A stretch of 64,000 bases of DNA from Xiphydria camelus (Eukaryota; Arthropoda; Insecta; Hymenoptera; Xiphydriidae). A program made the position numbers and the translations under genes. The notes beneath the pieces are model-generated. The model made no database searches and had not been told where the DNA came from. It was given only the letters and a program-made list of their open reading frames with translations. Location: positions 811,001-875,000 of the forward strand of contig OY783198.1 of NCBI GenBank assembly GCA_963678675.1. The letters are read 5' to 3'. This document shows, piece by piece, positions 12,201 through 25,973 of this stretch (position 1 is its first letter; every line of letters starts with the position of its first letter).

Positions 12201-15200
12201 GCGGGTGGTTCGATTATGCGCCCATAACGCAACTCGCAAAACGCCTGCAGGCTGCATTTTTTAACCGTTTCACCATCGACGATTGATCACAGCCTGCGCA
12301 GCATCGCCTAATTAAATTTCACGCGCGTGATCCAACCAGCTCGGTGTTTGCTTTGTATTATATTATATCCTTGTTGTGTGTGCGACACCCTCGTTATTCT
12401 CGTCTAATGATGTTGACACAGAGAGGGGAGGCAGGCAAAAAATTAACACATACACGTACACGTACGCTCCGCGTGCCGCGCGAAAACGTATTTAGCAACG
12501 CGCGCGGATTTCGGCTAATAGATACGGCTGTCCTGACACTGCGGTCCATTCGGGTCACCTGTGTCGTCAATCTTCGGATTATCTGAGCAGATCGTTACGG
12601 TAGGCCCAATTGCAGACGCGATATACGGATCTCGGCATACGTGTGCACCGCGCGCGCATCGCCAAAGACGGATAACCCATTCTCGGAGAGGGGAAAGGTG
12701 GGAGGGAAGTACGCGAATCTCCTCGGCCCCTGGAGTACCTTCGACCCTCTGACCGCCCCTGAAATCCGGCAACTTGCTTCGCGGCGACGTACGAACATTT
12801 CCGGACGCCTGGTGCACATTCCTGAATTCGCGAAGGCATCGACTTCCGCTCCCCGGTATCGGGACGTGACGACGCGGGAATTTGGAAAACGATACGTTGT
12901 TCCGCGTATCCTGAACAAGCGCGGAACAACGATCGGCTCACTTCCGACGCGCACACGTGAGCGCGTATGCATACATGTGTACATCCATCGCCTCATTTCG
13001 ATGCCGATGCAACGACGTCGTATCTCGCGCGGATTACGTGTGCGCGAATGTCTATTTAGGCGTAATGCGGACATACGGTGAGAGGCGAGAGCGCGGAAAT
13101 CTGCCTATAAACGTCGATTTATCGCAATCCGCGGTACATACGGATTTGTCGGCGCGCGTGCATAACTACACGGCGCTTCCGCGCGTTTCAAAAATAAAAC
13201 GAAGATTTTGACAAAAATCGAAATCTCTGAAATCGAACTCTCGACCATCCTATCTTATGTATTTTTTCGCGCTGATTACGAAAATTATGGATATATCGAG
13301 GATATCTCAAAGGAAGACCGAGATATCGATGATTTTCCGTGAAAAAAGTAATTTTCTGGTACATGAAATCACCGATATCTTATATTTCCTTTGAGATATC
13401 GTCAATATATCTGTCATTTTCGTATGCCTTAGATTTTTCGCAAAAATCGAAATCTCTGGAATCGAATTCTCGACCATCCTATCTTATGTATTTTTCCGCG
13501 CTGATTACGAAAATTATAGATATATCGATGATATCTCAAAGGAAGACCGAGATATCGATGATTTTCCGTGAAAAAAGTAATTTTCTGGTACATGAAATCA
13601 CCGATATCTTATATTTCCTTTGAGATATCGTCAATATATCTGTCATTTTCGTAATCAGCGCGAAAAAATACATAAGATAGGGTGATCCAGAATTCGATTC
13701 CAGAGATTTGGATTTTTGCGAACAATCTAAGGGGTATGCCTTAGATTTTTCGCAAAAATCGAAATCTCTGGAATCGAATTCTCGACCATCCTATCTTATG
13801 TATTTTTTCGCGCTGATTACGAAAATTATAGATATATCGAGGATATCTCAAAGGAAGACCGAAATATCGATGATTTTCCGTGAAAAAAAAGTAATTCTCT
13901 GGTACATGAAATCACCGATATCTTATATTTCCTTTGAGATATCATCAATGTGTGTATCTTCCATTTTCGGAATCAGCGTGAAAAAATACATCGGATAGGG
14001 TATTATTTCGAGTGACGGCCTCGTATCCGGAATAACGAGCGCGTTAACCGCCGCGACGCACGCGAAAGCCCGCTACGCGATAACGGCCGATAAACGTCCG
14101 ACTGCCTTCCCTTCGTAAGGAATTTTAATGAAGGTCGTTCCTATGCCGATGACGGCGTCGCGTCCCTGATATCGATTGTCGGCGTCCCTTAAATATATCG
14201 CAGAACATAAATTCGTACCTATATATATAACTAGAATTGAGTCGAGTCTCTGAACGTGAACATCTTTCAATAGATCATCCCTTACTCGAATGCAACCCTT
14301 TGTCGTTACCGTACTTCGCTTCGTTTCCCTCCAGCCGAATTTCCTTTTACATCACGCACGCGCGAATTATGTGTAAACTTTGCAATTTCGCAGAATAAAA
14401 TAAAATTCGATAAAATGTAATCAACTGATTTCGATACAAAGTCCCTCGAAGGATCAACAGAGGATCGTTATTCGCTCGCAATCTCATTTCGAAATTCCGT
14501 TGGATCAAAGCTCGAGCTTTCGGGTGCTTTTGCGGCGATCCGAGCGACTTTCAATAGTTAATCGGACGACGGGCACGCGCTCCGATATCAATTCACCGAC
14601 GAAATAATGCACGCACTCGCGATGAACCGAGGTGCGTCCATACCATCCACTATCGTGATGCATTGATGTATTATAGAATGCGTAGCTATACCCACATAAG
14701 CTTAATAACGCACCTATTGCTAAATTCGGAGCTGTGTGCCGCGCGAGTAGCTGTCGTGTAGCGTATAATTTATGCCCTTGCGCTGACCTCTCGGGGCTCC
14801 GAATGCCTAACCGCGCTAAGGGTCGCCTCCTAATGCGCCACGGGGAATTTAGCGAGCACACGCCTATCGAGCTTAGTTCGGGCACTTTAATTTTTTCGGC
14901 CAGTTCTCTCTCTCCGTATGATATTTTAACCACAGTACCAGATCTTCGCTATTTCACATTTGGGAACATAGTTTTTTATATTTCAATGAATTTATCCCGT
15001 CGATTAAAAATTCTCGGCACCTACTCCATATCGTTTCATTCTTTTATACCGCTCTCTCATTTTACTTCATCCTTTTTCGTAATTACTCTCGCGTCATATA
15101 ATAAGAATTCGCAGGATCTTTTAATGAACTCTTTTAACTTCTCTTTTGCGCGTACTTCATTTTCCGCCCTTCGCGGGGTACGCTATCGCGACAGCACCCG

Positions 15201-18200
15201 AAGAAAGTGATACTCATCAGGACTATCGATGCGCCCTTCGACAGAGTCGAGCGCGGCTCAGAGATGAAAGGCGTACACCGGGGGAAAATCAAAAGCCGCG
15301 CGCGTCCGTGAGTACTCGCGCCGAGTCTCGTTAGCAGCCACGAGAAATCGATGCCGCGAGCGTCGCTCTTTGCGGACTCTATTACTCGCGTTCGCCAAAC
15401 GCCGCGTCGTCGTTATACGGTCGTCGCGAGGACGAGAGGGCTTTGCCTGCATCGCGGATAGTTGGTCGAAAGCGCTTCTGCTCTATATTTGCACATCCTC
15501 GGCTTGACTCGACATCGATCAATGTCGGGATAAGCGCGCCCACCTCGAGAGCCGTTATCTCGTTGTACCAATACGAACATTCGTTTTGCGGATTGATCTG
15601 ATATTCTCTACAACGCGCGCCCTTCGACGCGCGGCTAACGAGGAAATCGCGATCAAAGCGGGAATCCATACGTGCGTGAAAAGGCGTACCTACACTCGCC
15701 TCGAGATTCGAAACTACCCGATAAAATAAATCACCCCCGGATCCGCATCACAACATCACGCACAAACGACTTTTCTCCGTCAATTTGGAATACTCAAAAC
15801 GCGTGTGTCTGCAAAATCGCGAATTCCACGCTCACGGGGGCTCGTTGTCGCGCCCAGCACGGTACGGAGGCGTCGACGCCGCGTGCCATTGGCATTCCGT
15901 ACCCGCGGTACCCACGTAGGTACATAACCGCGCGAGCGCGAACAGTTAGTTACGCGCGTACACGGATATAAAGCACCACGCGCGCGCGCGGGATATAACG
16001 CGAGTCCTTGCGCACTCGTTATCGCCCTCCGGTCCACTCCCCTCGTGGGAGCGTCTCATCGCATCCTCGACGGCGAAGCGCGCGAGATAAGCCTCGGCGG
16101 ATTCGGATTTAGCGTGTCTCGCTCGTCGACGACGACATTGTTGCCGTTGTCGATATCGCGAACTCGAAAGGCGATGCGATAAATTTCACCCGGGAAAATT
16201 ATAACCCCGCCCCGCCGCGCGCCGGCAGTCCTCTCGCGCGGTTTTTTTTTTCATTCGCGCGTCGACGATACCGCGGCGGGGGGCAACGTACGAGAATCCG
16301 TCGACGCTTTTGCGCGGTCTTTCGCGCCATCGTAAATACCGGATAGGTGCAGGGGTATGTAATGTATACGGATGCCGCGCGGCGTATCCTGCGCGCGAAT
16401 AGCGGTGTACCTATACCGCGGAGAAAGCGAGGTGCCGGTAGAGAATCTGCGGTAGCGGCTGTGGATGCGGCGCGCGTAAAATGCCCGCTCCCCTTCCCGT
16501 GGCGCGTTTCGCGCGCGCGCGAGCGAACCCCGAGGGGAAACGAGGAGGGTTCGCGGTCGCCGGAAGAATCGTCCCGCGAAATTCTCTCTTCTTTTGTATA
16601 ACGTACCTACTTACAATGTCGACGTAATCTCGTCGGTGATCTCTCGAGCGCGGATCCTGACCTAGATACTTCCGCTTTTAGCGACGGAAAGCAGGAGAGC
16701 TGTGCGGAACATTTTGTCAACGCTCGTATTATTCTGTAGCGTTCGACCGACGGGATGACGAGTATCCGTGGTGGTGAGAGTCGAGAACCGTGCCACTGCG
16801 CGATCGTTTTTTTTTGTACTCATACCGTCGAGGTGTAATTGCCAAAGGAGCGAGCCAAGTGCCGTTTGCATGTCGAGGCGCGGTAGGCTTTCTCGCGGTT
16901 CGATCGCGCGCGTTTCTCCTCTCCGCATACGTAGTACATATTATACTTCCGCCTTTAGCGGCGACGAAGCGAACGGAAACTACGGTTTCTCGAATTTTCG
17001 GATTCTTGGCGGAAATATACGCAGGTGAGTATCAAAGCGGACAACCGCGATAGCGTGACGTTAAGGATCACGTCGGCGAGCCTCTGGGGGGAAAAGAAAA
17101 ACGAAAGAAATTATAACGAGTCGCGCGCGATACGGAGCGACGAAAGTCGCGCAACGTTTAAAATCGCGCGTCGATCGCGAGGATACGATTGATCAACGAG
17201 AATCAATTTCATTGCAGCCTGATACACCGCGACACGAGGCCGGAGCCGGCGATAAGATGCTCGACCCTGAGGGGCGCGACGAGACTGCCAGCGGCGCCGG
17301 ATCATCGCAGCGAGGCCAGGTTGCGGATAGACCCGAAGGTCCTGGTGTTCGTGGAGACCCTCTACTCGAGACTGGGCCGCGAGATCGCCGAGCTGCTCGT
17401 CTACAACCGGATAAAGTGAGTGTTCCTCGCGATCTCATCACTCCCCACGCGTGACACGCACACCTCGACGCGATATCGTCGACAACGATAACGCGTGTCC
17501 GTGCTAATTGGTCGGCGATCGAAAAAGCAACGAACGACGTCGGCTCGTCAGCGGCATGTCCCGCACTTTGACCGCAATTATCTCGTTACGGTCATTAGTC
17601 GTTACCTATACAAACTTTCGTCAACGAAACGTTTATCATTCGTCTATAATCGACCGGGCCAAGAGTTCACAGGCGACGAGATACGCGAATACCTAAAGCG
17701 GACACCTGATTCCGGTGTTGGTTCTTTATATGTGTATCGATTAAAGCGAATGTTTATCAGTCCGGATATATGTATTTAGTTTACTGATCGATTTCTCCGG
17801 TCGATCGGGGGATGAAAAAATATTATACATCGAATCTCTCCACCGATGAAAATGACCGTCCGTATCGCCGCGACGCATCGGTCCGCGATATCGACCGAGA
17901 GGCTGCTTGGTCCCGCGCCAAACGTCGAGAATCGCACCCTCGACGAGACGTTATCGCCTGTGAGTACTCTCGCGACGTCCGGGCCCATGCAAATCCGAAC
18001 GACGGTGCCAGTACGATCGCATTCGTCTTCGGTCGCCCTTTCCTGCCGACGATATACCGCGTTGCACGCCACTATCCGGCGGAAGGGGCTCTGTTCTACT
18101 GGTAGTAGGCTGGCGCCGCGGGATATTTTCCACTTGGACGCGCGGAGCTTTCTCGCCGAGCGTATCTCGGTGCAACACTCGGCGAGAAGGAGGGAGAGAG

Positions 18201-21200
18201 AGGGAGGTGATCCGCTCTTCTGCCACGATTGAAATAGTCGCGAGGCATCGATCCGTCGATTTTTCTCCTTCCTCTCTCCCCCTTGCCGCTTCTTCGTTTC
18301 CCGCGAAAAAAAAAGTGTGGCAGGGAATCGAATTTTGTCACGTGAGGCGAAAAAAAATTGCAAACGAGGGGCAACGCGAGCACGGCTTTTTTACTTAACT
18401 CATTATCACCCGGTAGAATGTGTCCCGTCATATCGCCCGAATTTTAAGAGGTCACCGCAACCTGCAAAAAAATCCACTCGCAACGCCACCAGCGAAAATC
18501 CACCCTCGTGACTCATATCGTAAAAGCCGAATGCATGTTGCGAGTAAAACGACGCGTGTACATACGGGCGATGCGTGCGCGCGTTTCCGTTATCTTCGAA
18601 TTCTCTCTCCCGCCGAGTCGGACATAAAATTCGAACCAATAATAATTCGTTCATCCGATCCCCTCCGATATCGACAAATAAACCGAACTACGATGATAAT
18701 GCGAGTATAATATAAGCGACGATCGGAGCGTGAACGAGAGCGTAACAATTTTCGCGCGGCAATAATAACCCGCACCCCCTGATAATCAAATAATAACAAT
18801 GACGTGATACGGCGCGGTAATGCCGTCGATACGCGGGTGGATTATTCGGGTGAGTCCTGCTATTGGGAATTCGGATCGAGGCGCGATCGCTCGGTGTGTA
18901 GGTACACAGGAAGCCAGTGGACCATGCGCAAAGAGAAGGTAGAGAGAGAGAGAGAGAGAGAGAACGCAAAAGCCCAATAATCAGAAAGCTGACCGCGTTG
19001 CACACGAAGGCGCGGATACGAAGCCCGAGGGCTCGTTCGCCGGATCGACGGCCGGTATACGCTGCAATTTCGTGATCACGACCGACGAACGCGCGTGGCA
19101 AGTTGACGCTATAGAGTGCGCGGATAATTTATATCGCCGCGATATGTAGGGTACACACCGTGTGCACGCGTTTTAACGTAATTTAACACAATCGTGGCCC
19201 GAGATAACCGCGATCCGCGAAGAAGGGCATCGAGGAGATAATAGGCCAAAAAAAGGACGAATACCGCAACGCCTGTGCAGCCGTCGTCGCGAAAGTTCTA
19301 ATCGATTTTAACCCCCTTTTCTTCCTCCTCTCTCCTGTCTACCACTCTCGCTTCCGCGCCGCGGATTACACGGATTTTCGATTCTTTTATTTTTCCTTTT
19401 CGAACCATTAGCGGCCCGCCGTCCCGGTACCGCTTTTCTCGTTATCGCGATGCCATCGAACACCGGCGCTCGCATCCACCCCATGAGGGATGCGCGCGGC
19501 GCGGAACGACGCATGAGTACCTATACCTGAGCGCACGTGTTCGCGCGTGCCGCGTACTACACGCGTACCTATAACCAGGAACTCTCACCCGCGCGGTTCG
19601 TCACTCGCACAGCGCGCACCATCGACCGCGCACAAGTTGGCAAACAAACGCGCGTACGTGGTACATATCTGCGAATCTCCACGTCCGGAAAATAAATATC
19701 TCTGCGCTCTCGCGGCCTGGCTTTCGGACAAACAACGTCGTCGCTGTACGGGGATGAATATTTTTGCGCTCAGGGGCGATACGAGGAAGTCACAGCGCGG
19801 GGATATATTAAACTTCCTTTTCGCTGGATTCTCGCGAACGATATTAAACGTCCACTCGCCTCGTCGCTAGTTTATTTAGCAGCGTCGATGAACGTACGCG
19901 CGTTCCGCACATTCGCGGAATTTTTGCACCAGCGCATATTTTTCTCGCGGCGAAGCAAAAATCAGATGGGAAAAAACATCGAGATGCGTTATTCACGTGT
20001 CGAGCATTTTTCAGAATTTTCCGTGTAACTTCATCCCAGCGACGGGCTCCACGCCCCGCGTATAATAATACATGTGCATCAGACCGCCACGTCAGACGCG
20101 TACGCGACCTTCCACCCTTTCGCCTCCGACTCTCCCGAGAAAATTAACGCGACATACCCCGCGTATATACGCTCGTGAATAAACTCGCGGGCGGACCGCA
20201 AAGTGCTCGCGTTCCTCGCGGCGCGTCGAGGATATCCACAGAGGGGTATACCTATACGCACGGCTTCTTCGCGGCTACTCTCGCCGCAGCTGCGAGAGAT
20301 TCATTCCCCGGATACGAACCGCCGCCGCGTCTCTCCAAACTTATACCAGAGTAATAGTAGGTGCCACCTCCGTGAAGTTACGAGCCAGCATTTTTTCTAA
20401 AATCGATTGAGCATTTCGGTACTTTCAGGGGGGCTATCGGAACTCTTGTACTTTTTCCAAATTTTTTCAAATTTTTTCAAATGTAGGGCCAACTTCACGA
20501 AGGTTGGGTAGGGTATGCGCGATACCTATATATATATCCACGAATAAGACGCGCTATCTCGAGAAGGAACGGCGCGCCAACCTTCCCTCTTCGTCCTTAG
20601 ATTTATCCCCTGCCCGCCCCCTCGCCTAAGGAACCGCGCGCGCGGTTATGAATGCGCCCATTTAAGCGGCACAAAAGCGATCTATTCCTCCCTCTCCCGA
20701 GTGCACCGCGGGATAAACAAGGATTTGACCGCGGACAAAAGCTCCTTCCCGGCAGCGCCGCGCGTTCAAATAAAACGCCCGCCCCGCCGATGAGGCGCGG
20801 GCGGCTGTGGAAGGAAGGAGGGACAGGCGTATTCATTGAGGTAATCACCGACGCGACCTAAATAAATTCCTACCAATCCCGGGACGAACGCGAGGAGCGG
20901 AAGAGGACCCGCGCGCGACGCGAGAGGGTGTAAGGCCTGCCGGCTCGAGTGTTTTAAACCGATGGTAGATTATCGAGCGAGGCTAATACCCCCGCGGTTT
21001 TCGCCTAATTATCCCGCCGTCCCTCCATTAATTCAGCTCGTAAAGAGGGCTCTGGTATATGCGGTGATCGGTACGCGGGAACGTAAGTGCTATTTACGCG
21101 ACGGTATTTTGCACATTGTGGAGTGTACCGCCGTAGCTCTTTGTCGTAAGCTCGCGGCTGTCGTAAAGATTCGAGGCAGATGCGAAAGTCGAGGTATCTT

Positions 21201-24200
21201 GAAGATTTCTGCATTTTATTTTCCATCGTTAGACGCGAGATGCGAATCGAAACGATATTCATTGAGAAGAGAGATACTTATTTTTCTCGCGGCATATGTC
21301 CGCACTTTTTCGATGCTTGAATTTCGACAACAAATTCCGAAGATGAAAGGAACGATTGCACTATCCGATTCACCGCGACGATTACCGTTATACGGTCGAT
21401 TTTTTGCGTTACGCGGTTATGCAGCCGCCGCACAAGCGCCAAGGCGCGAGGCTATTCGCAGAATTTGCGCATTTTCCAGCGTAATTGACTCGATTGCGGG
21501 AGGCGTGCGATAGCTTCGTTGTTTTTACCCTGATACCGAGCGTTTACGCGCACGATTACGTCTATACAGGTGCACAGGACTCTGATAACCCGCTTAATTG
21601 CCGCGATATACCTCGCGTCTATAATTGAAGGAAAAAGGGATCTCGTAATTGTACAGACCTTCTCGGATGATAATTGACGCCGCAGAAATTTCCGTGTCTC
21701 TCGGAATATCCGAGTTACCGGCAAGAGAGAGAGAGAGGACTCTCGGCCCTCTCGTTTCGAGCGTAGTTTTACAATTAACGATTTACTCTCCTCCCTCGAA
21801 TTCGATTATAAAAAAACCTACGAAATATAGTTTCAGATTCGAAAACACAACTTACATAACCCCTGTGGAGCAGCACTGGAGCAGCATTATCCCTTTCCGT
21901 ATCACTGCCCTGACGTGAGAGAATATCCTTCCCGCGATGACGTCGTGAATATTCCCTTCCGCGACGGCACCGTAAATATTCCTCTTCGCGTAGTCAACTA
22001 ACACTGAACACCAGACAAAGTAAATCGCACTAGACGTTCTCACTGTCACAATGTTTACATTGCGCTGCACTTCGCGTCGTACCGCGAGCAACGGCCATCT
22101 TAGGTTTTTCTCGTCGCGACAACGGGGGGGTACTCAGCCTACCACGCGGCGCCCGAGGTAGCAGAAATCGCGTAAAGAACACGGAACCGTAACGCGTGAT
22201 GGACGAGACTCGATACGCGGCAAAAGAGTCATCGAATCCTTGCCGCGATACGGTTTCGAACGCTGGCCGATAGAACTTTCGATCGCTTCGTAAGATTTCA
22301 GATCGCGGTGAAATTGGCATCACACGCGCGCAACCGGGATACTGGCGTCGAAAAGTGAATCACGGGTAAGGTTGCATCGCTGACCACGTGATCGCGCTTG
22401 ATCACGTGATCGAGGTGCGTTCGTTTATTTCCAAATAGCAAGTTCAGCCCGAGATATCAGAAATCGCGTAAAGAATACGGAACTATAACGCGTGATGGAC
22501 GAGACTCGATACGCGACAAGAGTCATCGAATCCCTGCCATGATATGGTTTCGAACGCCGCTCGATAGAACTTTCGATCGCTCCGTAAGATTTCAGATCGC
22601 GATGAAATTTGCACCGCACAAGCGCAGTCGGGATACTGGCGTCGAAAACTGAATCACGGGTTAGGTTGGATCGTTGACCACGTGATCGAGGTGCGTTCGT
22701 TAAGATTCAAATGGCAAGCTTTTCCGACTCGTGGTTGACGCGTGTCGTCGTAATTTTTTTCACCGCATATCTAATTTAGGGAGAGCTAGAAAATTCGGGG
22801 AAACCAGCACGCGAACGATCGGCGATGCGAGTCAGCCGCGACTCCGTGCCGCGACGTTAATCCTATAAATTGCGAAACTCAATTTTCGACGATACCTAAT
22901 CTCTCGCGTTTAACTGCGAGGACAAAAACGTGAGGGCGAGGGGAATCTCTCGCACGCAATAGACGGACGAGAACGCCGGCGAGAACGAACGGATTAAGCG
23001 CACCGGATCGCTTCGGGAAACGCGCGAGAGGAGAAATTCATACGACGAGCTTGATTAAAGCTCGTAATGCGCGGCCACGCGTTGATCCTTGACTACTCGC
23101 GGTGCAATTTCCACCTCGGAAACCAGCGGTTTTTCCAACCCTCCTCGCGTGTCAGACGCGATCGCGAATTTCCCTGGAGGAAAAACCGGTACGCCGCGGC
23201 GAACGTTTTCGCCCACGGACCAACGTCGATCTCGCGTCTCGTTCGAGGTTTTGATATTCCACGCCCGGATTCTTTTTTCTTATTTTTCGCGAGACTCTTC
23301 TTCCGGTTCACCGTTGCAGCGATGCGGATATACCTAGCTGATGCGAAATCGAAGGTAGCGCGAAAAAGGAGAGAAGCATCAAAGGAAAGAGCGGAGAGGA
23401 GTCCTGGAATCGCCGACGGGGAAGATTCGCGCGAGATTTCCATCTCAGATCTTCACGAAATTCCATTTCTAGATTTGACGGAAAGTGAGGGGAATACGGA
23501 ATTTTTTTCCCGCGTGCGGAAGTTTTATTTTGGTACAAACGAACGAAGCAAAATCATCTAGCGATAAAAGTGAAAAAATCGCTTCGACGAAATCGCATCG
23601 ATATTCGTATTCGAGAGTCAGTCGAAATTCGATCGTGTCGTCGAGATTTGTGTATGGAAACGAATCTTCGACTCTCCTCTCGTCTTCGCGGACGACGCGG
23701 CGCACACCTACATACCCGCGCGTGTGGGAACGACGAGGCAAGCCGTTTCGAGAGGGTATCGGTATACCTAACGCCTGGGACTTCCGAAATCCCCGAAGTA
23801 CTCCCGCCCCTCTCCCGGGCAAACTGTTTCCAATTCGAGAGCGAACTCGACTTCTCCTCTCTTCCCGTTTTCGCGGCTCCTCGATTCCACGTGTCGTATA
23901 CCACATCTATATCCATATACAAACGCGCATATCCTCTTTGCCCCTGCATTTTTCCACCCACGGAAAAGTGGAGCGCCGGGCGAAACGAACGCGGACGAAC
24001 GCGCTGCACGGCCGTAGCAGATTTTTACGCGCATCGCGCGCGAATGCAACGCTGCAGGTTTGAATATTTATTTCGCCCCCGGGAGAAAAATGGATCTCGA
24101 TTTTCCCGCATTCGCGCGGATTCGTATTATACGGCGGGAGCAAAAATTTCACGATAACTCCGATACTTTTGGCGAGTTTAATCACTCGTGATACACTGGA

Positions 24201-25942
24201 AAAAAAATTGAGTCTGCAAGCCCTATACACGCGAAAGCGATGCATCGATGATATTTATTGGATCTGACGCTGGAAAAAAAATTCTGGCAGATTTTAGAAA
24301 GCGTACCGAACCCTCTAGGATTAGCGCAACCCTCCGCCTTTCGCCGTGGCGCGTCATCCCTCGCCTCGATCCGCTTCGCTTAACCCCGTTACCCGCGGCG
24401 AAGAGCTTTCGCGACTGCTTTGAACCCCCGAGAATCATCGAATCCCTCGCGACAGCCGAAGAAGTGGGTTGCGTGACGGACGCGCTTGATAATTCAATTT
24501 ATATTTCATTTGGGCAAAGGGTGAAGTCGCGAAGGAAAGAACGGATAGCGTATGATTTCTCGTCCGCCGCGGGGGCGACGGGGGAAAGTTTCGTTCATGA
24601 ATAATTCCCGCGGTCGTCCTTTCGCCTTGTTTCTTCGCTCGCTCGCTCGTTCGTTCTCGTCGAGCGGATCGCGCGACTATAGGGTACCGCGAACCTAGCC
24701 GCGGAAGTTTTTTTTTTCCACGAGAGAAGAAGCGGATTTAACCACGGGGCGGAGAGAGACGAGCAGCCACTCGCGCGCGACTCACGCGGGTCTTCTCTCG
24801 ACAGGCCGTCTCATAAAAATTCATGCCGCGCGCGCGTACCTCCCGCTATCCCTCCCGCTATACTCCTCCCGCCCGTTCCGCGGGGCGCGCGAACGCGGCC
24901 CGCGTAAGGGACACTTTTCAAACTGTCGTTTAATTCTTCGCTCCGTTACTCTCGTTAAGTCGATGCTTCCGCTTTCGAGGGGAGATTAAGAGGGCACGCG
25001 CGAGATGCCGCGCTGATGCATGTACGATGTAGATGTAGGACACCGCGCGCTCAGGCAGCGTCTAGAGTGCCGCGCTCTGACGGTATATACATATATATCT
25101 GGTCCTTGAATCAAAGACCACTCGCCACCGCGCGAATCACTGCATTTTTGAGCTACGACCTCGTATATCTCGCCGAGAATCGGCCAGTGTCCTCCGAGAG
25201 AGAGAGAGAGAGAGGACGCGACGATGAGAGGAGCGCTCGGATTATTCGGGTGTCGCGCGTCTTATACATACATATACCTACGCCCACGCGTACAGCGAGA
25301 GGGGTATAACTATCGCCTAACGCCGGCGCGCGCACCGGCACAAAAGAATAAATACCGGGGGGGCTTTGCAGAAATCTCGACAATACGCGAATGCGAATGG
25401 AAGTGCCGGTGCCACCGCGGTACAATACCCACTCGCGGAGGCGCAGCTGGTGGGGATCCTTTCAAATTAGATTCCATCCCGAGATATAAGCAATCTCTCG
25501 GGTCTAGGCTTAACAAAAGGCTCCTCTGTCGTCGCCGTCGCCATATTGCTTTCTTTTCCCAATCCTATTTTCTTAGATTTCCCCGCTAGATTCCGCGGAA
25601 GACGCGCGTCTTCGGCTTTGCGTGCGCGCGAGCCTCGCGGCGACGGACGAAAGAGCGTATCGTCACTCGCGCGCGCTCGTGGCTCGGCTTCTCTCCTTCT
25701 CTCTCTCTCTATTTCTCTTCCGTAAGCTGCGCGGGTGGAACGAAAAACAGTCGAGAGAGATAGGGAAAGGAAAAGAGAGAGGAAATCAGAGAAGAGTCGC
25801 TTGTTTTGTCAACTCCCACCGCCCAAGCCACCCTTTTCGGCTTCTCCGTTCCGTATCGCTGCGGTGCTTCGCTCGCCTCGATGATCTCTGTTTTTTCTTC
25901 AAACCTCGCTTACGGCCTATCACCCCACGCGTAGCGCCGCGA

Positions 25943-25973
<31 letters not shown>

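Larger units (their letters stand above)
1196..17217 (+). other. NDST intron 1 (about 16 kb)
   Basis: No exon of the gene and no other gene is recognisable in this intron. It contains a GA microsatellite, a TA run, a foldback element, an AT-rich repeat island and the three-copy palindromic array, each listed separately. A size this far above the 77-154 bp of the short introns suggests room for enhancers or alternative first exons, but none is demonstrable. Confidence 0.8.

Noticed and set aside
13339..13998. Repeated open frames encoding similar aromatic-rich peptides in the palindromic array
   Set aside because: They recur because the DNA units repeat, they overlap inverted arms, and they resemble no transposase.
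23067..24245. Cluster of overlapping frames of 110-195 codons on both strands
   Set aside because: Many frames are open at once on both strands, which indicates lack of stop codons and not coding selection. No splice-consistent exon or family motif was found.
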